From assembly GCA_944548615.1 (NCBI GenBank), contig OX155957.1:29761718-29825717 (forward strand): 64,000 nt of DNA, in the 5' to 3' direction. Shown here piece after piece: positions 56,329-64,000 of this stretch (its first letter is position 1; every line of letters starts with the position of its first letter). A program made the translations under genes and the position numbers. The notes beneath the pieces were generated by a model. The model had not been told where the DNA came from, searched no databases, and was given only the letters and a program-made list of their open reading frames with translations. This DNA is from Micropterix aruncella. Taxonomy: Eukaryota > Arthropoda > Insecta > Lepidoptera > Micropterigidae.

Positions 56329-57003
56329 GCCAGCGACAAAAAGGTGCAAGAGATTTGTAAAAGCTGATTTCAGATCAGACAGTATTATGACTATACAATG
56401 CCGGGGTAGAGTCAGCAGGCCAGATTCCGGGACACCTGGCGCTGGCGTACTAGGAAAGGTGTAATTTTAATGACACCTTTCCTAGTACGCCAAGTAGGCA
56501 CCCCCAAAGTGTTTTATAAAAGCTTATAATTCATCAGTAGATAGTGGATGCAATAAAGAACACGAAACAAATGGTCAGACTGCTTAACGATAGAACGCGT
56601 GGCGTCAGCATTACTCCATACATGTCACAAAAATTAAGTCCCTGCAAATACGCCGGCACGTATTTGTCGGTAACTATCACGCATCGGCCTAATTTGCCGC
56701 GCAATATATTTTTATATATGATATTTTTTTGTCACACGTATGGAGCTGACGCCACGCATTTTATTATTAAGCAGACTGACCATTTGTTTCGAGTTCTGTA
56801 TTGCATCCACTGTCTACTAATGAATGTTCAGCTTTTCCAAAACACAAAACGGTATTGATTAAAATTACACCTTTCCTAGTCTGCTAGCGTCAGGTGTCCC
56901 GGAGTCTGACCTGCTGACTCTACCCCAGCATTCTATGGCCAAAATACTGTCTGATCTGAAAGTATCAGCTTTTACAAAACTCTTGCACTTTTTTTGTCGC
57001 TGA
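56329..57003. mobile_element. Large foldback element
   Basis: Nearly the whole 675 bases can fold on itself. 56329-56462 (CCAGCGACAAAAAGGTGCAA, GGTAGAGTCAGCAGG) is the inverse of 56866-57003; 56541-56640 (TAGTGGATGCAATAAAGAAC, ATGGTCAGACTGCTTAA) is the inverse of 56725-56820. The centre is 56641-56724. The 104-codon frame 56544-56858 follows from the arms and is not called a gene. Confidence 0.8.
56443..56492. repeat. Perfect 20-bp hairpin inside the foldback
   Basis: TGGCGTACTAGGAAAGGTGT (56443-56462) and its perfect complement (56473-56492) flank a 10-base loop. The same text occurs a third time in the right arm at about 56866-56890, so one copy was duplicated in inverted form. Confidence 0.85.
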
Positions 57004-57592
57004 CTCTTGGTTTATAAAGTATATAATTTTTATGATCAACTCTTTTTTCAGAAGGGAGCTCACTATTTTTTTTTTATAAATCAAAAATCAAAATCGATAA
57101 AAAACAATCCTAAATAACAAAAAAATTCGATTTTCAACTCATTTATTCTAGTAGAAGAATAATCTCATGTAAAAAGAATCTCCTAATAGTGAAAAATATG
57201 TTTTTTTAAAATTATGAGTCATAAATTATCTGGAGGTACAGAGTTGCCCCATCATAAGCTTTACTATTTACAATATCAACCTGCATCTAATAGACAGTTC
57301 TACACATTTCCGTGTCCTATTAAGTGTCGAATCCAATCATAGGTCGGATTATCATGGAGTTCCGCATTCAGCCGCGCGAGAGTATGCTTCAACTCGGACT
57401 GCTCGTCTCCTGGATGTGATGCCTCGAGCTGAATAATTTATGGATGCGACACGACCGTGCGCACGATGCACCTCCGTATCTGCCGTTAGCAGTCGCCTCT
57501 GGTTTCAATATTTGCCGGCCGCGATAACCGCTCGTTAACAGTTAAACCTTTAACGGTTCAAATTATGAATGAATTTTTGCCAGCCTCCGCGA

Positions 57593-57593
<1 letters not shown>
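57004..57593. other. Mixed segment, GC-rich part possibly regulatory
   Basis: 57330-57560 is GC-richer and free of known repeats (CAGCCGCGCGAGAGTATGC, GACACGACCGTGCGCACGAT, GCCGGCCGCGATAACCGC) and runs into the GA repeat. Confidence 0.3.

Positions 57594-57644
<51 letters not shown>
57594..57644. repeat. (GA)n microsatellite
   Basis: About 24 GA units. GAGA tracts can bind GAGA-factor-type proteins in insects; no promoter is visible here. Confidence 0.95.
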
Positions 57645-57645
<1 letters not shown>

Positions 57646-58089
57646 CGATCGTGATGATGCAGTGCAAGAGCTCACTGCGGAAACTATATTGCCCAAGATA
57701 GGCAAAATATAGATGGCATTATATAATACTACCGGTGGCATATAATACTACCGGTGGAGCGCTCATATTGGTGCGGGCGTGTTACGCCTCGAATCGCCTG
57801 CGACCTTTCTTACACCCGAATCTATAGACGATATCCAGTGACTATTCTAGTAACTTTTAGTTAAATTGTATTTTTATTACCTAAATATTATTATTTTTGA
57901 TTATTCTATTACTTCTTGACTATTAATTGTAAAAGTAATTTTTAAAAATTATTTTTAGATCATTGATATTGAAAATTTACTTTCATGCGATGCCGTCTGG
58001 TGTGAAGTAGGACACTGAAAATCTGAAAGACCGAAAGCAATATATGGTTTGTTTGTTGATGTTTTATTAGGTATCACTGTATATTGCTA
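57645..58089. other. No recognised gene
   Basis: Has a local direct repeat of GGCATTATATAATACTACCG / GGCATATAATACTACCGGTG at 57715-57750. Confidence 0.45.
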
Positions 58090-58232
58090 AACTAGTGCGC
58101 CGTGCGGTGGACCGTTTTCAACCGCAGCCTTTTCAACTTTTGCCATGACCAAATGATGCCGGCATGCCAAATTTCAGCTCAATCGAATGAAGCGTTTGGG
58201 CGCTATCGTGGAGAGATACACACAGACACACA

Positions 58233-59229
58233 ACTAGAGCTGTCGACTACAACGGGCGAATCCGTTACCTCAGGAAGTTTTAACGAAATTTGATGGTTCT
58301 GTCTCCCGTGAGGTGAGCGCAAGACTTAGCACAAAACAGTCAAGCTCCGCCACATGCTCGTAAGAGGCCAACGCCTTAACTGCGAGATAGCCAGGTAGGT
58401 ACGTTACCCAGCGGGCCGACACTCACGCCCTTACTACCAGTTGCAACCAGATCACTCGGGTCTCCAGACTCTTACAACTTGCGGTGTCAACTACAACGGG
58501 CGAGCCCGTCACCACAGGACGTTTTAACGATTTTCTCGTTCTATCGCCCTGCAGTGAACGTAGAAGACTTTGGACAGAACAAATCCAACGTCCAGCTACG
58601 TCACAACCCGCAAGAAGCCAACGCCTTACCGCGAGATAGCCAGTGTTACCTGGCGGGCCGACCCTCACGCCCTTGCTTCCAATTGTGACCAGATTTCTCC
58701 GGTCTCTCGATTGGTTCCGAGTTCGAGGTCGCTTGCGCGGTCCTCTCCCTTACGAAGCGGTGAAACGGTGTGCACCGAATCTATCGCGGACCAAGGCGTC
58801 CTTTGCCCGACTCTGAACCGGGATCGGATGGCCAATGGTCATTTCAAGAGCAGTCGCCGTAAGGTAGACAACCACCCCCGCTCTATAGGAAACAATACAG
58901 TTCCCAGACTCCCCCGACTGTTAGTCGGAGAGCTTGCGCCGCTCGGTGCGCAGACCGTCCAGGAGCGCCAGAGGTTTGATTCCCAGGGGAGACTGGTTGA
59001 CCCAGTGTCCTACCCAGGTTCGCACCCCATGCGTGGAGGCCATCGGATGGGTGTTGACCCGTGAGTGTGACCGACCCTGAACACATGGGTCATCGTGGCC
59101 ACCTCATCATGGGCCCATTAGCTCCAGACTCTTACAGGCCGGACGAGTTCAAGGTCGCTTGCGAGGTCCTCTCCTATACGTAGCGGTGAAACGGTGTCTA
59201 CCGAATCTATCGCGGACCACGGCATCCTG
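58233..59229 (-). mobile_element. Retroposon family R, 5'-truncated copy R8, itself interrupted
   Basis: Pieces 58233-58476 and 59137-59229 form one minus-sense copy that begins (5') at AGGATGCCGTGGTCCGCGAT and ends CTCTAGT. A 14-base duplication CACACAGACACACA (58219-58232, 59230-59243) flanks it. Copy R9 is inserted inside. Confidence 0.85.
58477..59121 (-). mobile_element. Retroposon family R, full-length copy R9 (subfamily B)
   Basis: Minus sense, from CTAATGGGCCCATG to GTTGACACCGCAAGT, inserted in R8 with direct repeats CTCCAGACTCTTACA (58462-58476, 59122-59136; the CTCC part may belong to the element). Shares its 3' end variant with R6. The 164-codon plus frame 58570-59064 is antisense. 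Confidence 0.9.
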
Positions 59230-59345
59230 CACACAGACACACAGGCACACAGTCAGACAGACATACGTCCATCTGGAAATAATCTTAATTGCGTTCAAAT
59301 ACTTTCCCTTCTCGTTGGTTAGTGGGCCGAGAAAGTAGTTTAGGT

Positions 59346-59814
59346 TGGCTGTGAGAGATTATACGCAAAGACATATACAATACTAATTGGCAATGGTACT
59401 TGCACCCAGCTCTTGGACTGATGCCGACTCGCCGCTACGGAACCAGAATCGATTGAGCACGGCTAATAGGAAAGGTAAGGTGTATCGCCTGCGAATTTAT
59501 TATGCTACTAACATACTTCGCAAGTCTTCATTTATGACGATAAATGAAGGAATAAACGATGATATAGAGATATTACGAAGCCGCGATGCGGGTTGAATTG
59601 ATTTTTCAATAAATATAAATTGTTATTATCACCGCTCACAATATTTATTATTAATTATGACACAGAAATAGAGAGAAAACGCCGCATTATTAATATTATT
59701 TGATTGTTGATAATCCGCTCACTTATTACTATTGTCGACAGAATAATCGTTCGGCATTTTATTTATTTTTTTCAACCGGAATTAGGAAATTAAATTTCAG
59801 GAAATAAATGATAT
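59346..59814. other. No recognised gene
   Basis: A 69-codon frame at 59387-59596 has no motif. Its last part lies in AT-rich sequence. Confidence 0.4.
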
Positions 59815-60120
59815 TTTGGCGTAGTGCTTAGGTTGCCTGATCTTAATTTGTTCGGTCCCGGGTTCGATTCCCGGATGGGCTACTATTTTCCGTTGGGATA
59901 AAATTAACGGAATTGCATTTCAATTGTATCGATCGAATGCAATAACAAATACTCACTTATACACATGTTATATGTGTGTAATGTGTGTTTTACGTACTAT
60001 GAAGTGTGTATGTACACATACATATAGACACTTCATAGTAGGGTTGGTTGGAATAGATTTTGTATGACAATTAACAATAACAATGACAGTACATATAAAC
60101 ACTTCATAGTAGGGTTGATT
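59815..60120 (+). mobile_element. tRNA-headed SINE plus a second partial unit
   Basis: Head GGCGTAGTGCTTAGGTTGCC and GGTCCCGGGTTCGATTCCCG, body TTTTCCGTTGGGATAAAATT, tail block TAGTAGGGTTGGTTGGAATA (60037). A second copy of the tail block starts at 60095 and is broken at 60120 by a LINE, resuming at 61456. Confidence 0.8.
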
Positions 60121-61388
60121 CAAATTTTTCAAATTATTTATTGAGTTAAAATTATGGTTACATTCAATATACAAAAGTCTTAACCTAACTAGGCTGCCGC
60201 CTGTTCCAAGGTAGACAATTTATTTTAGTTATCCTAAGAAATCCATAATATTATATTTATATAAATAATCAAAATCATACTTAATGTAACAGAAATATCT
60301 TAATTACCTAATAAACATTCGTAAGAAAATGTCATGAAAATTGTCAATATTATTTTATTTTAAAACATGATAAAAATGAATATATATTTATATATGTATT
60401 AAATAATATGTATTAATAATATACAAAATAAATTCACAAAAATTAAAATAAAATAACGTTTAGAAATCATCAATTTATATTACTAAATATACTATTATGT
60501 TTTTATTATAAAGATTATAGAGATTCAATCATTTAATATTGTTTTCAATATCTGCATATGTACAATTTAAGAGGTAGGCACTCAAACTATTTTTAAATGT
60601 ATATGATATTTTAATGTCTCTAATGTTTGGTGGTAGGCAATTATAAAATTTGGGGGCAAGATAAGAGAAACTGGATTGGCCAAAAGCGGATCTCCTGAGT
60701 GGTATGGCAAAATTTGTTTGTGTCGATCTTCTTGTTACACGAGATTGCTGGCTTTTTTTCTGTTCTCCTAACTCACTCTGGAATTTAGTGAGAGTTACCA
60801 GCACAAACATTTTTCTCACACTAAACACTCTATACTCTCGGAAAAGGTCATCGGAAGAATATGTTTGGGGTTTTTTATTGATCACCCTCAGTATAGCCTT
60901 TTGCGCTTTGTAAAGGGTGGTCAGAAGCGTTTTTGCCGCACAGCCCCAAGTTATAATGCCATATCGAATAACCGACTCGCAGCAAAGTAGACACTTCTTA
61001 GCGTATTGAAATCTAAGATGTTCCGCAAACTCCTAAAGTAATACACAAGTTTTCTCAGTCTTGCCGCAACCTTCGTTAAATGATCCTCCCAGCGCAGTCT
61101 GTTGTCTAACATCACGCCCAAGTACTTAATGGAGGACACCCTGTCGACATTCATACACTGGCAATCTTGCGTTCTGATGCACGAGTGAAGCTTAATAGTT
61201 GAAGTTGGTTGGTCAGTGTTTGTCTTGCTAAAGGTCATAAAATTCGTTTTACTTATATTTAAGGTCAATAAGTTTCTATCCAACCATCTCTTCGCGTTTC
61301 TCAGTACTAATTCAGTATCGGTCAACAGATCTGCCCAAGTCGAAGACTTGACCAATAAAACGGTGTCGTCGGCAAAACTGATGACCTT
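60121..61388 (-). mobile_element. LINE inserted in a SINE, 5'-truncated
   Basis: Minus-strand element with the polymerase from its FADD motif to the C-terminus (61388-60529) and an AT-rich 3' UTR containing GGAACAGGCGGCAGCCTAGT, ending near CAATAAATAATTTGAA. Resembles L-A in C-terminus and UTR. SINE sequence is found on both sides (60095-60120, 61456-61520). Confidence 0.85.
60529..61388 (-). pseudogene. LINE reverse transcriptase, palm to C-terminus, one frameshift
   Basis: The minus frame begins GKVISFADDTVLLVKSSTW; the catalytic F-A-D-D codons are at 61365-61376. It continues through AKRWLDRNLLTLNISKTNFM, SIKYLGVMLDNRLRWEDHL and LRSVYFA to about 60980. There a single-base shift creates a stop at 60951. 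In the next frame it resumes CESVIRYGIITWGCAAKTLL, YKAQKAILRVINKKPQTYSS, RRSTQTNFAIPLRRSAFGQS, FSYLAPKFYNCLPPNIRDI and stops at 60529. It is a jockey/CR1-group non-LTR polymerase. The endonuclease and fingers are missing, so it is inactive. Confidence 0.9.
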
Positions 61389-61455
61389 TCCTTAGGAATT
61401 TCCTAGGATCCTACTTTCCTCCTAATTTCCTAGGACTTTCCTAGGACCTTTCCTA
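61389..61455. repeat. CCTAGGAAA short tandem cluster at the LINE 5' break
   Basis: Five or six copies of TTTCCTAGGA with spacers, located exactly between the truncated LINE and the resumed SINE. Compare 22086-22150. Confidence 0.75.
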
Positions 61456-61520
61456 GGATTGGAATAGATTATTGTATGACAATTAACCCGCCCATTGTGA
61501 AATTTCACAATAAAGAGACA
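61456..61520 (+). mobile_element. SINE 3' end, continuation after the LINE
   Basis: TTGGAATAGATTATTGTATG, ACAATTAACCCGCCCATTGT, GAAATTTCACAATAAAGAG matches the tail of the other SINEs and joins to 60120. Confidence 0.8.
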
Positions 61521-61979
61521 AACATCTCTTATTTGACAGTGGACTCATGGCGTAGATTGTAAATCCTCAATTGCAAATGCTATGTGAAAAGTCCGAAAAA
61601 AAGTTGAAATCACAGGTCTCTTTAAAAATCTTAGATTTTGTATTTTTATTATAAATTTAACTAATAATTGTTTTTTACAATTTAAAAAAATATTCAATGT
61701 GTCAAAAATGAATACACATAAGGTGTACCACATAATCAAGTAAATTGATGATAACATGAAAGGGAATCCTACCAACTGGATTGATATATAAATTAATTAA
61801 TTAATTATTCAAATGGCTATTTTTTCTAGTTTTTGTTGTTGTACTGAAATATAATGCAGTAAATCGCATAATTTCAAACGAAGCACTAGTAAGCTAAGGT
61901 GTATACAATATTAATAAATGCCTATTAACCAACGTATGTACGTAATTATCGCTAACATGTATCCGAGACCATTGACCTA
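61521..61979. other. No recognisable feature
   Basis: AT-rich; AATTAATTAATTAATT at 61790. Confidence 0.5.
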
Positions 61980-62337
61980 GGCAAGCGTGGCTAGTCAGAA
62001 CTGCCGAGTGTTGTTGTCATCTAAATTAAAAGCCAATTCTTCCAGCCGACTCACATCGAATGAGTCACGTTTATATTTAGATCAAAGCAGGCTGTTTTAT
62101 AGGGACTGTTGGAAAAGGCATAGGAGGTCGATCAAATTCCAACCATCTACATTTGCAGATACAAATGGCAAATTTCATTATATAATCAGCTTGAATTTTG
62201 ATGCTGCAAATCTAGACGCTGTAAAACTAGATCTTACTAATATAGATGACATACATGTCATTGCTCCCCATTATTTCCGTGGCCTAATTGTCAAAACCTC
62301 AGGTATTTTGGGGCAAAGCAGCAGCAGTATATATTGA
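61980..62337 (+). CDS. Candidate exon or orphan frame, unassigned
   Basis: An open plus frame of about 116 codons without ATG near the start: ASQNCRVLLSSKLKANSSSR, LTSNESRLYLDQSRLFYRDC, WKRHRRSIKFQPSTFADTNG, KFHYIISLNFDAANLDAVKL, DLTNIDDIHVIAPHYFRGLI. The composition is protein-like. A TTGACCTAG acceptor precedes 61981 and an AACCTCAG|GTATTTT donor-like site follows at about 62302, so an exon near 61981-62302 is possible. No family recognised; it could be a retrogene or transposon scrap. Confidence 0.35.
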
Positions 62338-62747
62338 AGCAGTAAGAATACAACAGGGAAAGAACATACGAAGACAACAGGGAAAAAGAGAAGAATGACA
62401 AAAAAACGAATCTGAGATAATAGTTGTAAAAGATTTTGAACCTTTATGGTTCGAAAGGGATGCAATATAGCTTTTTAATAATGCAATACAAAAATATTTG
62501 ACAACCAAACAACAAAATTATGAAACAAAAAAATGGAAAAAGTCATTTATAACAGGGAAAGAACGGGGAATATCGCTGAAAACAATGAAACATTGAGCTG
62601 AAATCACTGTTTACTGTAGTGTTTATTACATTTAGAACACGCAGAACACAATATTACTGAATTGTACACCCGGATGGTCGAAAAACTACCCTCAAAACCG
62701 AAATGATAACTGTCGTTCCTCCTTCTTTCTCAGTTTGAGATTGATTT
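62338..62747. other. Purine-rich spacer, no gene
   Basis: Contains repeated ACAGGGAAAGAAC / ACAGGGAAAAAGAG words (62353, 62380, 62554). Confidence 0.45.
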
Positions 62748-62925
62748 TATTTATTTATTTAAAGTAAAGCGCGAGATACACACATTACTCCAGCAATACA
62801 AATTATTCGTTCTTGGACCAGTAGCAAAAAAGAAAGCGCGTGGCAGCATCTTGATCACTACGCCCAGGCCTTTACTAAGGCAGGCGTACCAGAAAACTGT
62901 TTTACCTGTGCATAAGTTTGGTTTT
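62748..62925 (-). mobile_element. LINE L-A, 3' UTR copy
   Basis: On the minus strand TGCACAGGTAAAACAGTTTT, GGTACGCCTGCCTTAGTAAA and CGCTTTACTTTAAATAAATA match the L-A UTR at 10313-10490. Confidence 0.75.
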
Positions 62926-64000
62926 ATTTAAAGAAAAAAAACAAAAGGAATCAAGTTAGGACTCAAGTGAAGAAATCATGAAATCCCATTAGAAAAATAG
63001 ATTTAATATGGGATTCATATCAGAAAATAGTCAAAAGTGTTTCAATTTAAGAAATATCTGAATTATGTATATTTTCAAATTGCAATTCTTCAATTTATCG
63101 CGGTTGACCAAAAAATCATCGATTTTACAATTACAGAGTCGGATTTTTTGGTATTTCAATATTTCATTCTACTTCAACAGTGCCATTCTTTTAAATTTTA
63201 TTTTAAGAATTTGGCAATCACACTTTCTGTCCCAAGCCAACAACGATCTGTCGCTTCTTGAAGTGGGTCGGATTTTGAAATGCGCACACGAACGATAATT
63301 AATTTTAAAATTCATAACACCATGATCGTGTCTGAGATGTGTGAGGCAACGTATTGAGTTTGGCGCCAGCAAAATCTTTTCTGCGATTGCGCAGGCGATA
63401 ATTGCACCGAGTCTGCAGAGCAACGAGAATGATTTCTTTATCAATTGCGAAAGGGCGATCACAATGGCGAAGAATCTAGATCGCGTCGCTCAAAACTTAA
63501 AGGATAAACAAGGTCAGAAAACACGTCTTTAATATATGGCGAGCGTGTAGTAGATAGATACAGCAGCAGACGAGAATAGCAATTGTTGTTTTTGCATATA
63601 TTTATTGAACATAATAAATATTATAAGTACAATGGGCGGGAATGTGTTTCTTTAATGATGCTTTAAGTGAAGATATTGGTTAGGAAGTTTCAATGATGAA
63701 TAACAATGGTGGAGAAGCTTTCATAATCTTCATTTTGATGCACCGTTAGGTTATCAAGCGAAAGCCTCTATAAGAAATGTGGGTCTCGTAAAAGCTGTGG
63801 ATACATTAAATGCAAGATCTGAATGCAACGCTCTCAATAGTGCAAGAGATCGTAAACCTAAAAACCCAGATGCAAATTCATAAGCTGAATTACCAGAATG
63901 TAGCGTCGGTGATAAGGAGCGAAACACAACGCTAACGGGAATGATACTCAAATTATTTGTCAATGTAAATACAAATTATAAAACGCCTGTTGACGACCGT
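62926..64000. other. No supported gene
   Basis: Overlapping frames at 63037-63298, 63341-63532 and 63754-63963 (minus). The last (GNSAYEFASGFLGLRSLALL, RALHSDLAFNVSTAFTRPTF) is protein-like but I cannot place it. Confidence 0.3.

Larger units (their letters stand above)
58090..59345. repeat. Repeat family K, copy 2, opened by nested retroposons
   Basis: Left part 58090-58232 (ACTAGTGCGCCGTGCGGTGG to CACACAGACACACA) and right part 59230-59345 (CACACAGACACACAGGCACA to TTAGTGGGCCGAGAAAGTAG) together match 41086-41385. The interruption holds R8 and R9. Confidence 0.75.

Overview
This window looks like intergenic or intronic DNA of an insect, most probably a moth or butterfly. It is AT-rich and densely layered with transposable elements. 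The lepidopteran call rests on the mix of element types: Helitrons with a TCTATACTAATATTATAAA-type start and CTAG end, several LINE 3' ends, a tRNA-headed SINE, TTAA-flanked piggyBac-type MITEs, mariner and hAT remnants. It is an inference, not a search result. There are no bacterial-style genes and no intact single-exon protein gene. Most long open frames are AT-repeat artefacts or pieces of transposons.

The best evidence for a host gene is two minus-strand exons, 26416-26554 and 12819-13029. Each has a good splice acceptor and a GTAAGT donor. Their phases match across a 13.4-kb intron (phase 1 out, phase 1 in), and both encode Ser/Pro/Tyr-rich, low-complexity, scaffold-like protein. The sequence between them would then be one transposon-filled intron. 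The second host-derived signal is at 16991-17647 (minus): CLIP-type serine protease exons, out of order and with an in-frame stop, lying inside hAT-like inverted termini (16160-17967).

Layout. 0-16 kb: MITEs, a Helitron nested in a TIR element, an RTE LINE fragment inserted in a SINE, two copies of a GC-rich ~0.67-kb retroposon (called family R here), host exon B, a 17-bp minisatellite. 16-23 kb: the hAT element with protease exons, a TTAA-flanked piggyBac-type element, a TIR element split by a LINE. 23-36 kb: LINE 3' ends, host exon A, a 5S rRNA-derived palindrome, a complete Helitron, a SINE and more family R. 36-49 kb: hairpins, a strong G-quadruplex motif, a DDE transposon reduced to a foldback, a second TTAA MITE, a second complete Helitron, a hAT element holding a full-length family R copy, and two long AT microsatellites. 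49-64 kb: a TIR-to-TIR mariner with an expanded 8-codon repeat and an inserted segment, a 0.67-kb foldback, a three-level nest of repeats at 58-59.3 kb, and a LINE inserted in a SINE.

The most interesting unit is family R. It has at least nine copies here. Full-length copies share the same 5' start (GGGAGCTAATGGG), truncated copies lose that side, and several are flanked by 11-15 bp direct repeats. It has no poly(A) tail and no protein of its own. This is the signature of a non-autonomous element mobilised by LINE machinery. I do not recognise the family. All family letters (N, V, X, P, Q, R, K, Z, W, L-A to L-E) are labels made up for this annotation.
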